Notes: a model not told the origin generated them from the sequence alone. 64,000 nt of DNA from an uncultured Ectothiorhodospiraceae bacterium (GCA_937141935.1 CAKZQS010000004.1:62001-126000); one strand, 5' to 3'. Positions 14,953 through 24,040 are shown, numbered from the stretch's first letter. Program-made: numbers and translations.

Positions 14953-17523
14953 ATGGCTTATTGCAACCCCCGAACCCTGGCCATCGCGGGCCTTGCGCTG
15001 CTGCTGGCAGCCTGCGATGCCGGCGACAAGCGCAACAACGATGGCGGGGGTGGTGACGGCCTGCCGGGCTTTGGCGCTGCCAAGACCCGCTACCAGATGG
15101 CCAACGCCTGCTGGGCGCTGCAGGCCCGCGACAGCGGGCTGTTCCTGCGCCGCGACGGCGCCGGCTTCGTGGCCGATGCCGCCAGCATCGGCGAGGCCGA
15201 ACCGCTGTACTTCAAGCCCTCGGCGCTGGGCCGCTACCTGCTGCTGGACAGCGAGGGCCAGCTGCTGGCCGCGCAGGACGGCGCGCTGGGCCGCGTGGCG
15301 CGCGGCGCCGCCTCGCCGGCGGCCGAGTTCGACCTGCGCGTGGTCGGCGACAGCTTCGACTACCCGCAGACCCCGCAGTACAACGTGGAGCCCACGGTCG
15401 AACAGGTGGCCGCCTGGGATTACGCCAACGACCCGCTGCGGCGCAGCCGTGACTTCACGCTGAGCGCCGCCGATGCGGTGCTGGGGCAGGACGAGGCCGG
15501 GCTGGTCAACGCGGCGGGCAGCCGGGACGCCGCCGCCTCGGCCTTCCGCATCGAGCCGACCACCGGCTGCGCGACCTTCCCCGAGGCCAGCAGTGATTTC
15601 AGCGGCACGCCCTTCGCGGGCAAGCGCGCCGATGGCAGCGTGCTCGGGCATGCCGACGTGCATGTGCACATCAGCGCCACCGAGTTCTTGGGCGGCGCGC
15701 AGTGGGGCCGGCCCTACCACCCCTACGGCGTGGAGCAGGCGCTGGGAAACTGCACGGTGGAGCATGGCGATTTTGGCCAGTTCGATGCCGTGGGCGGCCT
15801 GCTGGGCGGCGACTTCGACGGCCACGCCACCGACGGCTGGCCGACCTTCAGCGACTGGCCGGCGCGCAACATGCTGACCCACGAGGCGATTTACTGGAAG
15901 TGGCTGGAGCGCTCCTGGGCGGCCGGCCTGCGCGTGGTGGTCAACGACCTCGTCGACAACGAAACCCTGTGCGAGCTGCAACGCAACCTGACCCGCTCGC
16001 CCGCCACCGACTGCGACCCGATGAACAACGCCGGCCGCCAGGCCGGGACGATGTACGGCATGGAGAACTACATCGACGCCCAGTACGGCGGGCCGGGGCA
16101 AGGCTTCTTCCAGGTCGTACGCAGCGCGCAGGAGGCGCGGGAGGTCATCGAGGAGGGCAAGATGGCCGTGATCCTGGGCATCGAGATCTCCAACCTCTTC
16201 AACTGCCAGCTGACCTACAGCCCGCTGCGCACGCAGGCGCCGCATGAGGAGGATGGCTCCGGCGGGCTCGAGAACCGCTATTCCTGCACCACCGAGGAAG
16301 GCCTGCCCAACTCCATCGACACGCAGATGCAGCGCGCCTGGAACTGGGGCGTGCGCCAGCTGATCACGATCCACGAATTCGATAACGCCTTCGGTGGCAA
16401 CGGCATCTTCGACATGGCCGTGCTGAACCTGGGCAACCGCGAGAACTCCGGCGGCATCCCCGGCGAGGAGCTGGGCAACCTGGCCGGTCTGCTCACCGGC
16501 GATGTGCCCCCCGACCAGGCCGCCAGCGTGCTCGCGGCGCTGCCGCAGACCGAAACGCCCACCGGCGAGTTCTGGAACACCTACGACTGCCCGGTCGAGG
16601 GCGAAACCGAGGGTTTCAGCGGCTACCTCTGGGGCAGCTCCGGCGGCGCCGCGGCGGCCACCTCGCCGCTGATGCTGAGCTGCCCGCCGCTGAGCCTCAG
16701 CGGCACCGGCGGCGGGCCCTTGTACTGCTACCCCGCCGGCGTGAACCAGTGCAACGCGCGCTGGATGACCCCGGCCGGCGTGTACACCTACGGCAAGCTG
16801 ATGGAATACGGCTTCATGTTCGACTTCGACCACATGGAGATGGGCATGAAGACCCAGGCGCTGGAGTACACCGAGGCGCAAACGCCGCAGTACCCCATCG
16901 TCTCGACCCACGGCACCTTTGGCGGCACCACGCTGGACCAGGCCCGGCGCGTGCTGGCCGGCGGCGGCGTGCTCTATCCCAGCAACGGCTCCAGCCGCGG
17001 CTTTGTGCGCGACATGGAGGAGACCCTGGGCCTGCACGAAGAGGCCATGGCCACGCTGCCGCCCGAGGAGCGGCTGCTGTTCGGCTTTGGCTATGGCACC
17101 GACACCAACGGCCTGTCGGGCCAGACCGGTCCGCGCGGCGACATCGAGGCCGGCAAGGAGATCGTGTACCCCTATGAGTTCTACAGCGGCGCGGTTTGGG
17201 ATGCGCTGCCCGACTTCGCGCAGATCGACGCCGTGCGCTTCGAGCAGCCGGTGAGCCGCGATATCGACGGCAACGTGGCGCGCGCCTGGCACCAGGACAT
17301 CGACGGCAACGCCCACCACGGCATGCTCAGCGGCTTCGTGCAGGAGATCGTGCTGGAGGCCGGGCCGGAGGCCGTTGAGCACCTGTTCAACTCCGCCGAG
17401 GTCTACCTGCGCACCTGGGAGCGCACCGAGCTCGCCGCCGCGGCCATCCAGGCCGAGGGGCTCAAGCAGCCCGCCCAGCCCTTGCTGCGCCCGGCGCCGC
17501 CAGAGGGCCCTATCGCGCCGTGA
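14953..17523 (+). CDS. M19/amidohydrolase-like lipoprotein
   Basis: An 856-residue predicted lipoprotein (lipobox LLAAC, Cys21), so it probably acts at the periplasmic side of a membrane. The catalytic half contains HADVHVH (233-239), GIEISNLF, ITIHEFDNAFGG, DFDHME, STHGTFGG and GYGTDTNG. This order of metal-ligand candidates fits the renal dipeptidase/amidohydrolase fold. The N-terminal 200 residues form an extra beta-rich domain. It is a clear paralog of the gene at 35859. A strong AGGAG precedes the ATG at 14953. Substrate is unknown; a dipeptide, amide or lactone is plausible. It overlaps the following CPXCG gene by four bases. Confidence 0.72.
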   Translation: MAYCNPRTLAIAGLALLLAACDAGDKRNNDGGGGDGLPGFGAAKTRYQMANACWALQARDSGLFLRRDGAGFVADAASIGEAEPLYFKPSALGRYLLLDSEGQLLAAQDGALGRVARGAASPAAEFDLRVVGDSFDYPQTPQYNVEPTVEQVAAWDYANDPLRRSRDFTLSAADAVLGQDEAGLVNAAGSRDAAASAFRIEPTTGCATFPEASSDFSGTPFAGKRADGSVLGHADVHVHISATEFLGGAQWGRPYHPYGVEQALGNCTVEHGDFGQFDAVGGLLGGDFDGHATDGWPTFSDWPARNMLTHEAIYWKWLERSWAAGLRVVVNDLVDNETLCELQRNLTRSPATDCDPMNNAGRQAGTMYGMENYIDAQYGGPGQGFFQVVRSAQEAREVIEEGKMAVILGIEISNLFNCQLTYSPLRTQAPHEEDGSGGLENRYSCTTEEGLPNSIDTQMQRAWNWGVRQLITIHEFDNAFGGNGIFDMAVLNLGNRENSGGIPGEELGNLAGLLTGDVPPDQAASVLAALPQTETPTGEFWNTYDCPVEGETEGFSGYLWGSSGGAAAATSPLMLSCPPLSLSGTGGGPLYCYPAGVNQCNARWMTPAGVYTYGKLMEYGFMFDFDHMEMGMKTQALEYTEAQTPQYPIVSTHGTFGGTTLDQARRVLAGGGVLYPSNGSSRGFVRDMEETLGLHEEAMATLPPEERLLFGFGYGTDTNGLSGQTGPRGDIEAGKEIVYPYEFYSGAVWDALPDFAQIDAVRFEQPVSRDIDGNVARAWHQDIDGNAHHGMLSGFVQEIVLEAGPEAVEHLFNSAEVYLRTWERTELAAAAIQAEGLKQPAQPLLRPAPPEGPIAP

Positions 17524-17717
17524 TTCCAGGCTGGCAGCAGGAGCAGGGCGCCGACTGCCCCTATTGCGGCGAGCCGCTGACGCTGCTGGTGGATGAGTCC
17601 GCCGGGCCGCAGGCCTATGTGGAGGACTGCGCCGTGTGCTGCCGGCCCATCGAAGTCCGCCTGGACGACGATGGCGCCGGCGGCCTGACGCTCAGCGTCG
17701 GCACCGACAGCGATTAA
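17520..17717 (+). CDS. CPXCG-motif cysteine-rich protein
   Basis: A 65-residue soluble protein with two cysteine pairs, DCPYCGEP and DCAVCCRP, that probably form a zinc ribbon. It fits the small CPXCG family of unknown function. The start is GTG at 17520-17522, overlapping the stop of the M19-like gene (GTGA), which implies coupled translation. The C-terminus is acidic. Confidence 0.85.
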   Translation: MIPGWQQEQGADCPYCGEPLTLLVDESAGPQAYVEDCAVCCRPIEVRLDDDGAGGLTLSVGTDSD

Positions 17718-17822
17718 CCCGCCGGGGCCCCCGGCCTGCGCGGCTGGCCCGGCGGTGGGCCGGCTTGCGAGCCCGCGCCTGCCCTCGGCACACTGCCCCG
17801 ACGCTGTGAACACCACCTGCCC

Positions 17823-18197
17823 ATGAACGCTTCCCGCTTGCTTGCGCCGCTGCTGCTGCTGGCCACGCTGGGCCTGGCGCCCGCCCCCGCGCTGGCCGAC
17901 CCCCTGGCCGAGGCCGCCCACGACTTTTGCCTGAAGATGCAGGGCTGTGCCCGCCAGCGCATGGGCGAGGTGCCGCCCGAATCGCGGGCCATGGTCGAAC
18001 AGTCGCTGGCCGGCATGTGTACGCAGATGCGTTCGCAGTACCTGCCCGACGACGCCAACGGCCAGCAGCACCCGCTGTACCCGGATGCGCTGGCCTGCGT
18101 GCAGAGCATGCAGGCGCAAAGCTGCGCGGCGCTGGAAGCCGGCGGCACCACGCCGGCCTGTGCCCGTTACGAGGAGCGTTCCAACACGCTGCGCTAG
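17823..18197 (+). CDS. small secreted cysteine-containing protein
   Basis: A 124-residue protein with a clear signal peptide (hydrophobic core, cleavage after PAPALA). The mature part is helical and contains six cysteines, suggesting disulfide bonds in the periplasm. I recognise no family. It lies between the CPXCG gene and the DUF1134 gene with about 100-170 base gaps, so it is probably transcribed on its own. Confidence 0.7.
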   Translation: MNASRLLAPLLLLATLGLAPAPALADPLAEAAHDFCLKMQGCARQRMGEVPPESRAMVEQSLAGMCTQMRSQYLPDDANGQQHPLYPDALACVQSMQAQSCAALEAGGTTPACARYEERSNTLR

Positions 18198-18372
18198 CCG
18201 CGCGCCCGCCGCGGGCGGCCCTGCGCGCGGCGTCCCACCGGCCCCTTCAGGTCCCGGCCCGCCGCCGCCCTCCCCGGTGCGTGTCCTGCGGCGCTGCGCC
18301 GAACGTCATGGGCTCTTGCGCGGGGCCGGCGGGAGGGCTGTAGTAGCCGCATCGTTTCCGCGGAGTTCTGCC

Positions 18373-18960
18373 ATGCCCCTGTTCGCCCGCCTGCTGCTCT
18401 GTACGTCGCTGCTCAGCACCCCGCTGTGGGCCCAGCAGCCCACGCCGACCCCGACGCCCCCGCCGGCGGCACCGGAGGAGGGCTATACCCAGGAGGAAAT
18501 CGTCGACGAGGCCGAGGCCTTTTTTGGCGACATGACCGAGGGCCTGGCCAAGGCCATCGAGCGGGCCTTCTCCGAAATGGGCGAGCCCAATGCCTACATC
18601 CTGGGCGAGGAAGTCAGCGCCGCCATCGGCGTGGGCGCCCGCTACGGCCAGGGCACGCTGTCGCTGGCCGAGGGCGAGTCGCGGCCGATTTTCTGGCAGG
18701 GCCCCTCCATCGGCTTCGACACCGGCGGCAATGCCTCCAAGGTGATGGCGCTGATTTACAACCTCGACGACGTCAGCAAGCTGTACCAGCGCTACCCCGG
18801 CGTGGATGGCTCGCTGTACTTCATTGCCGGCGCCAGCCTGAATTACCTGCGCAGCGGCGACGTGACCATCGCGCCGATACGCACCGGCGTTGGCGCGCGT
18901 GCCGGCGTCAGCGTGGGTTATCTGCACTTCACCAAGAAGCAGTCGCTGATTCCCTTCTAG
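18373..18960 (+). CDS. DUF1134 (EipA-like) envelope protein
   Basis: A 195-residue exported protein: signal peptide (cleavage after PLWA), a Pro/Thr linker, then the DUF1134 domain. Family hallmarks are plain: FFGDMTEGLAKAIERAF, PNAYILGEE, RYGQGTLSLAEG, WQGPSIGFDTGG and LYQRYPGVDGS. In alphaproteobacteria the EipA member affects envelope integrity, so a periplasmic envelope role is likely here. The ATG at 18373 is the only one before the signal peptide. Confidence 0.9.
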   Translation: MPLFARLLLCTSLLSTPLWAQQPTPTPTPPPAAPEEGYTQEEIVDEAEAFFGDMTEGLAKAIERAFSEMGEPNAYILGEEVSAAIGVGARYGQGTLSLAEGESRPIFWQGPSIGFDTGGNASKVMALIYNLDDVSKLYQRYPGVDGSLYFIAGASLNYLRSGDVTIAPIRTGVGARAGVSVGYLHFTKKQSLIPF

Positions 18961-19104
18961 CGGGTCCCAGGCGTAGCGGCCCGCGCGCCGTCAGGCCTGC
19001 CGGCGGGTTTCGTGCCGGTCATCCCGCGCTCGGAACCGCCATGCGGCGAGCGTCGCGCGGCCGCAGGGCCGCCCAGAGATTCCCGTTCGCTTGTGCCGAC
19101 GGGC

Positions 19105-19716
19105 TCAGGCGGCGGTCGCGGCCGCGCGTTGCCGCCGCCTGGCGGCACTGGGCGCCGGGGCCGGTGTCTCGCGGGCCAGCCGCGCCGGGTCGGGCAGGCG
19201 GCGGCGCAGCCAGCCCGGCAGGCGCCCCAGGCCCAGCACATTGTCCTCGCGGGGCCGCCCGGCGGTGGTCTCGCGCGTGCCCAGCAGGTAGTCGCACCAG
19301 GGCCGGGTGACGCACCAGTTGGCATTGGGGTTGCGGCCCATGTGGTGGTCGTAATGCCAGGGCAGGTGGCGGCGGGCCCAGTCGGGGTCCTGGTGCGAGC
19401 GCTTGTGCACGCGGTAGTAATTGGCCGCCGAATACCACAGCGTGCCCACGAAGAACGGGGCCACCGGCAGCAGGGGCGACACCGCCGCGCTGGCCCCAAT
19501 CAGCGCCCAGGCCTCCTTGCCCTGCGCATGGGCGCCCAGCGGAAAGCGGGCGTAGTTGGGGTCGTGGTAATCGTTGTCGCGTACCAGGCGGTGGTGCTCG
19601 TGAAAGTGGAAGGACCAAAAGGTCCCGCGGCGCCGGCCCCAGCCATGCAGCACATGCTTGTGCACCACCCATTCGACGGCATTCGCCGTGGCCAGTCCGA
19701 GGGGGATTCCGATCAT
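19105..19716 (-). CDS. sterol desaturase/fatty acid hydroxylase-superfamily protein
   Basis: A 203-residue membrane di-iron oxidase. The histidine clusters HKHVLHG, HFHEHHR, HKRSHQD and WHYDHHMG follow the pattern of the fatty acid hydroxylase/carotene hydroxylase superfamily. Hydrophobic segments lie between them. The C-terminal 40 residues are Arg/Ala/Pro-rich and probably disordered. Its ATG overlaps the stop of the GntR-type gene (ATGA), so the two form an operon. A lipid substrate is likely but unidentified. Confidence 0.8.
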   Translation of the reverse strand: MIGIPLGLATANAVEWVVHKHVLHGWGRRRGTFWSFHFHEHHRLVRDNDYHDPNYARFPLGAHAQGKEAWALIGASAAVSPLLPVAPFFVGTLWYSAANYYRVHKRSHQDPDWARRHLPWHYDHHMGRNPNANWCVTRPWCDYLLGTRETTAGRPREDNVLGLGRLPGWLRRRLPDPARLARETPAPAPSAARRRQRAAATAA

Positions 19717-20465
19717 GCGCGAGACTCCGGTGGGGCATAACGGCGCAGCCAGGCCTCGACGGCGGCGGCGCCAAAGGCGACGTATTCGCGGGCGGCGCGG
19801 GCCGCGGCGCCGGGATCGCCGGCCAGCACGGCGGCGGTGATCCGCCGCGGCTCGTCCAGGCGCTCGTACTCGGGCCGCAGCACGGTGGCCAGCGCCGCCT
19901 GGGCGGCGCCATAGGTTTGTTCCAGGGTGTTGAATGCCAGGCGCAGGCCCAGGTCGTCGGCGGCATCGACCAATGCCGACCAATAGGCCAGTGCCAGCGG
20001 CTGCCGGGCGGCGCCCTCGGCGGCCTCGAGCGCCGCCAGGGCCGTACTCAGCTCCGTGTTTGGGGCCGTATCCCGGGCCGCAGGCGGCGCCGCCTCGGCA
20101 CGTGCGGCGGCCCGCTCGGCCACCGTGGGCGCCAGGCCATTGCGCAGCGCCATCAGGCCGCGCACGGCGGCCGCGCGGACCTGACCCTGGCCATCCAGCA
20201 GCAGGTGCGGTAGCAGCTCGATGCCCGCATGGCGCCGCCATTCGCGCACCTGCGTGCCGCCGCCGTGGCGGATGCTGACCAGGCCGGATTGCTGCAGCCG
20301 CTTCAGGCTTTCGCGCACCGCGCCGCGGTTGACGCCCAGGCTTGCGGCCAAGTCGCGCTCGGCGGGCAGCCGTTCGCCGACCGGCAGGCGCCCGTCGAGA
20401 ATCCGTTGCCGCAGCTCGCGGTGCACGCGTTGACCCAGCGATTCACGGGGCAGGGGGGCAAACAT
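19713..20465 (-). CDS. GntR-family (FadR/FCD-type) transcriptional regulator
   Basis: A 250-residue regulator with an N-terminal GntR winged helix (residues about 6-75: LGQRVHRELRQRILDG, LPAERDLAASLGVNRGAVRESLKRL) and an all-helical C-terminal FCD-like effector domain. The family typically binds acyl-CoAs or carboxylic acids. An adjacent in-frame GTG at 20468 is an alternative start. It is coupled to the fatty acid hydroxylase gene and lies next to a fatty acid desaturase, so lipid-responsive control of both is a reasonable inference. A GGT/ACC inverted repeat upstream, near 20490, may be its own site. Confidence 0.85.
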   Translation of the reverse strand: MFAPLPRESLGQRVHRELRQRILDGRLPVGERLPAERDLAASLGVNRGAVRESLKRLQQSGLVSIRHGGGTQVREWRRHAGIELLPHLLLDGQGQVRAAAVRGLMALRNGLAPTVAERAAARAEAAPPAARDTAPNTELSTALAALEAAEGAARQPLALAYWSALVDAADDLGLRLAFNTLEQTYGAAQAALATVLRPEYERLDEPRRITAAVLAGDPGAAARAAREYVAFGAAAVEAWLRRYAPPESRA

Positions 20466-20752
20466 CACGATCCGGGGCGATTAAAGGTTAGAAGATCATA
20501 CCACCTTGCCCGCGTGGCTCCATCCCCCCATCAAGGGCTTGTGCTTCGGTCGCAGCGCATGGCCGCCAATAGGGGGCTCCGTCCAGGGCAGGGCGCGACT
20601 CCGGCTGGGGCCACGCGGGGATCGGGCCGGGCGTGGGCGCAGCCCGAACCGCAGACCGGTGTGGCGCCTATGCTCGGTGCGGCGCGGTGCTCAGCAGGGC
20701 TGTCGCGGGAGCCGGGCTCGTGTCGCCGCTCATGGCGGCGGGGCGATCGGCC

Positions 20753-21772
20753 TCAGCCGCTGGCGGCCTGACGCAGCACCTGCCAATAGCTCGGCAAGGG
20801 CGCTTCGTAGCCGCGCGCCCGCAGGATCCGGTGCACCTGCGGCAGCCGGTAGCAGGGCACCGCGGCCCACAGGTGATGCTCGCGGTGGTAATTGACCTGC
20901 ATCGGTGCCACCAGCATGCGGGCGAGCCAGCCGGCGCGCGTGCTGCGCGTGTTGCGGGCGATGTCCGGCCCCGGCTCGCACATGCTGTGCTCGGCCAGCG
21001 AACGGATCCGCACATACAGCGGGAAGGTCGTGAACCAGGCCGCCACCCACAGCGCATAGGTCCAGCCGATGCCGGCCGCCGCCAGCAGGGCATACAGGGC
21101 GATATTGCACAGCACCATCGGGCCGGCGTTGCGACCGAAGTCGCGCAGGTAGTGCCACCAGCGGCGGCCCTGCTGCGGCAGCTTTTCGATGTCAGTGGAC
21201 ACGGTGTAGCGATATACGCCCGCGTCCATCAGCGTCAGGCCAAAGGCCAGCTTCAGGCCCGTGAGGCCGCTGAGGTCCCGGGCCAGCTTGCGCAGCATCG
21301 AGGCCCGCCTGGCGGGGTAGGCGGCATGCAGCCCGAGGTCGGGGTCCTGCGGGCTGCCCACATGGCGGTGGTGGCGCACATGGTGCGCGCGGTACTTGGG
21401 CAGGTTTTGCCAGATCGGCCGCGCGCTCAGCCAGTCGCCGGCGAACTCGTTCAGGCCGCGATGCGCGAACAGCGTGCGGTGGGCCGCTTCATGCGCCAGC
21501 ACGGCCAGCGCCAGCTGGCGGCCGCCGAGCAGCACCACGGCAAGGAGCAGCGTGAGTGGATGCGGCCACAGGGCGGCCAGCAGCAGACAGGCGGCAATGC
21601 CCGCCCAGACGCCCAGCAGCGCCAGGCCGCCGCGCCAATTGGAGCGGCGGGTCAGCGCGGCCAGTTCCGTCGGGCTCAGCCGCGGCGTGGCCTTGGCCGG
21701 GGGCGGGTTTGGGACCGGCGCCGGGCCTGCCGCCGCGGCCGCCGCGGGCCGATCTGCTTGCAATGGGCTCAT
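20753..21772 (-). CDS. membrane fatty acid desaturase
   Basis: A 339-residue di-iron acyl desaturase. The three histidine boxes HEAAH, HHVRHHRH and HREHH are present in order with hydrophobic helices between them. The N-terminal 30 residues are Ala/Pro-rich. The ATG at 21770-21772 has a good AGGAG. A TTGACG / TGTAAT promoter and a CAATTA-TG-TAATTG palindrome lie just upstream. It is separated from the downstream GntR gene by 287 bases, but both are on the same strand. Confidence 0.9.
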   Translation of the reverse strand: MSPLQADRPAAAAAAGPAPVPNPPPAKATPRLSPTELAALTRRSNWRGGLALLGVWAGIAACLLLAALWPHPLTLLLAVVLLGGRQLALAVLAHEAAHRTLFAHRGLNEFAGDWLSARPIWQNLPKYRAHHVRHHRHVGSPQDPDLGLHAAYPARRASMLRKLARDLSGLTGLKLAFGLTLMDAGVYRYTVSTDIEKLPQQGRRWWHYLRDFGRNAGPMVLCNIALYALLAAAGIGWTYALWVAAWFTTFPLYVRIRSLAEHSMCEPGPDIARNTRSTRAGWLARMLVAPMQVNYHREHHLWAAVPCYRLPQVHRILRARGYEAPLPSYWQVLRQAASG

Positions 21773-21797
21773 GGCAATCTCCTCGCGAGGGGAGAAA

Positions 21798-21836
21798 ATT
21801 ACAACGAAACACAAAAACCCGTCAATTATGTAATTG
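21798..21836 (-). promoter_or_regulatory. desaturase promoter with palindromic operator
   Basis: Minus-strand -35 TTGACG (21820-21825) and -10 TGTAAT (21798-21803) have a 16-base spacer. The palindrome CAATTA-TG-TAATTG (21823-21836) overlaps the -35, so a bound protein would repress. The nearby GntR-type regulator is a candidate; the site does not obviously match the FadR consensus. Confidence 0.5.
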
Positions 21837-21915
21837 CTGGCGGCTTGCCGCCGGGGTGGCGGCCTCGCGACAATGGCGCCATGAGTACCGGGGAGCCGGC
21901 GCCCGCGCGCCCGTT

Positions 21916-23094
21916 GTGACCACCACCGCGCCACCATTGCCGCCCAGGCCGCGCCGGCTGCGCGCGCCGCTGTCGCTCATCCGCCGCCTGCTGGGCCCCA
22001 CGCTGCTGCTGGTGCTGTTTAGCAACCTGCTGATCCTGCTGCTGGTCATCGTGCACATCGACGCCGAATGGCTGCGCCAGGCCGATATCAAGCGCGGCAT
22101 GCTGGTGGGCCTGGCGCTGACGGCCGCGATGTCGGCGCTGGTGGCGCTGTTCATCGCCCGGCGGGTGGCCGGCCCCATCGTGCAGATGCACCGGGTGCTG
22201 CGTCGCCGGGGGCTGGAAACGCGCCCGGATGAACTGCCTCTGTATTGCGGTGGCGAGGCGCAGGATCTGGCCCTGGCCTTTTCCGACCTGCTGGTGCAGC
22301 TGCGCGCCCAACGCGAACAGTTGCTGGCGGAAATCGCCGCGCGGGATACGGCGCAAGCGCAGCTGGAGGGCCGCAACCGCGACTTGGCCCAGGCCAATCA
22401 GGAGATCGAGCAGTTCGTCTACCTGGCCTCGCACGACCTGCAAGAGCCGCTGCGTACCGTGCGCAGCTGCATCGAGGTGTTGCGCGAGGCGCATGCGCCG
22501 GCCCTGGATGCCGAGGGGCGCGAGGTGCTGGACTTCGTCGCGGCCTCCTCAGAGCGCATGCAGGCGCTGATCCTGGGCCTGCTGGAGCACAGCCGCCTGG
22601 GGCGCATGTCGGCGCCCGTGGACGTGAACTTGCAGGCCATTCTGGACGAGGTTTGCGCGGATCTCTCCGCACGAATCACCCAGCAGCAGGGCGAGGTGAC
22701 GGTGGGCCCGCTGCCCCCCGTGCGCGGCCGGCCGCTGGAGTTGCGCCAACTGTTTCAGAACCTGATCGCCAATGCTCTCAAGTTCCATCGCCCCGACACG
22801 CCACCCAGGGTCGAAGTGGGTCACCAGGGCGAGGGCGCGCGGGCCGCGTACTTCGTGCGCGACGAGGGGATCGGTATCCCCAGCGAGGCCCAGGCGCAGA
22901 GCTTTCAGATGTTCTCCCGCCTGCACCCCGCGGGCGATTACGAGGGCAGCGGCCTCGGGCTGGCCAATGCCAAGAAGATTGTTGAACTGCACGGCGGACG
23001 AATCTGGATGGATTCGACGCCGGGCGTCGGTACCACCATTTGGTTCACGCTGAGGGACACGGATGCGCTGTCTGAACACGATTCTGCTCGTTGA
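21916..23094 (+). CDS. membrane sensor histidine kinase
   Basis: A 392-residue kinase with two adjacent membrane helices (about residues 27-47 and 56-78), a HAMP-like linker and coiled coil. The phosphoacceptor helix has FVYLASHDLQEPLRTV, and the ATPase domain has LIANALKFH, DEGIGIP and GSGLGLANA. With almost no periplasmic loop, it may sense within the membrane. The start is GTG at 21916; no ATG is available before the first helix. Its end overlaps the response regulator by 32 bases, so the two form one unit. The kinase type resembles those of the 7535-13229 operon. Confidence 0.85.
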   Translation: MTTTAPPLPPRPRRLRAPLSLIRRLLGPTLLLVLFSNLLILLLVIVHIDAEWLRQADIKRGMLVGLALTAAMSALVALFIARRVAGPIVQMHRVLRRRGLETRPDELPLYCGGEAQDLALAFSDLLVQLRAQREQLLAEIAARDTAQAQLEGRNRDLAQANQEIEQFVYLASHDLQEPLRTVRSCIEVLREAHAPALDAEGREVLDFVAASSERMQALILGLLEHSRLGRMSAPVDVNLQAILDEVCADLSARITQQQGEVTVGPLPPVRGRPLELRQLFQNLIANALKFHRPDTPPRVEVGHQGEGARAAYFVRDEGIGIPSEAQAQSFQMFSRLHPAGDYEGSGLGLANAKKIVELHGGRIWMDSTPGVGTTIWFTLRDTDALSEHDSAR

Positions 23095-23452
23095 TGACTA
23101 CGACGCCGATACCTTTTTGTACAAGCGGGTCATCCGCAGCAGCGGGGCCGCCGAGCAGGTTGAGGTCGCCCGCAATGGCCAGGAGGCGCTGGACTACCTG
23201 GCACGCGCCGAGCAGCCGCCCGAGTTGATCCTGCTGGACATCAACATGCCGGTCATGAACGGCTGGCAGTTCCTGGAGGCCTATGCCGGCCTGCCGCCGG
23301 AGCGCCGCGCGCAGGCCGTCTACGTGATGCTGACGGCCGAACTCAGCGCCGCCGACGAGGCGCGCATGCGCGACGGGGGTCTGGTGCAGGGTTTCGAGCG
23401 CAAGCCCTTGCGCCCGGCCGCGCTGGAAGCGTTGATCGACGCGCACTTCTAG
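23063..23452 (+). CDS. single-domain response regulator (receiver only)
   Basis: A 129-residue CheY-like receiver: acidic pair in LLVDDYDAD, phospho-acceptor Asp59 in LLDINMPVMNG, switch Thr in VMLTAE and Lys in FERKPLR. It is close in sequence to the receiver at 8773 and is translated from an ATG inside the end of the kinase gene. It has no output domain. Confidence 0.92.
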   Translation: MRCLNTILLVDDYDADTFLYKRVIRSSGAAEQVEVARNGQEALDYLARAEQPPELILLDINMPVMNGWQFLEAYAGLPPERRAQAVYVMLTAELSAADEARMRDGGLVQGFERKPLRPAALEALIDAHF

Positions 23453-23699
23453 CCACGCCGCCGGCTGCGGCACCTGCGCGCCCCCGCCGCGTGGGGGTGC
23501 AGGAGGGTCGTGGAGCCCGCCAAGGCCCCTCCCGCCAAGGCCCCTGGTGAGCGCGCCTCGCGGCTTGTCACGCCACGCATGCCGATCCGCTTTTGGAGGC
23601 CCGCGGGCGCCGGCGAGGTGACTTTTGGCACACCCGCGTGCCGCGGACCTTGCAAACCTGGAAATTAGCACTCGCGCCGGGCCGCAGTGTCTGGTTCTC

Positions 23700-23889
23700 A
23701 CACAGGCCCGGCGCAGGTTTTGAATTGGAAAGTGAACGGAGAGGTCTCCTCTTTACTGGATCCCCCACCAGTACAAGGTCTCCTCAAGTCTCCAGGACGA
23801 ACGGGTTCCCCCACCCCCACTCCTGATCCTCTCCCCCCAAAGCCGGCCGCGGTCCTCTCTCCCCGACCCCTCCCGCGGCTGGCTTTTTT
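23700..23889 (+). ncRNA. candidate C/U-rich small RNA ending at a strong terminator
   Basis: A C/U-rich stretch with repeated CTCC motifs and a GGAGAGGTCTCC hairpin (23738-23749) leads into the terminator at 23841-23889, whose loop is again C/U-rich. The 5' end is a guess because I see no clear promoter. It could alternatively be the long 3' UTR of the receiver gene that ends at 23452. The design resembles the candidate at 2004-2145. Confidence 0.35.
23841..23889 (+). terminator. Rho-independent terminator with C/U-rich loop
   Basis: Stem AGCCGGCCGCGG (23841-23852) pairs with CCGCGGCTGGCT (23873-23884) with one G-T pair, around a 20-base loop made mostly of C and T, followed by six T residues. 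It is nearly 390 bases beyond the closest upstream stop codon. Confidence 0.75.
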
Positions 23890-23907
23890 AATGCCCGAGA
23901 TCCCGCG

Positions 23908-23937
23908 AAGGCCGCAAGCCCCAATGCTTGCGGCCTT
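23908..23937. other. perfect 12-bp hairpin
   Basis: AAGGCCGCAAGC (23908-23919) and GCTTGCGGCCTT (23926-23937) enclose the loop CCCAAT. The plus-strand continuation TTGTCGTTG is only moderately T-rich, so it may be a back-up terminator for the preceding one. Confidence 0.5.
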
Positions 23938-24005
23938 TGTCGTTGTGGGCTCCGCCAAAGATGCGATGACGGCTGCGTCCAGTACTGGCCTGGTCTGGGG
24001 TGAGC

Positions 24006-24040
24006 TGGCCTGGCCTGGCCCGGCCCGGCCCGGCCTGGCC
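24006..24040. repeat. seven tandem YGGCC pentamers
   Basis: Three TGGCC, three CGGCC and one TGGCC in direct succession in non-coding DNA. It is a likely slippage-prone microsatellite; no function is visible. Confidence 0.8.

Noticed and set aside
14923-17382. Long minus-strand frame opposite the M19-like lipoprotein
   Set aside because: Shadow frame rich in Gly/Ala/Arg/His/Val; the plus-strand gene has an SD, lipobox and metal motifs.
23622-23642. Sigma-54-like element TGGCACACCCGCGTGC
   Set aside because: The spacing between the GG and GC elements is one base too long and the -12 lacks TTGC.
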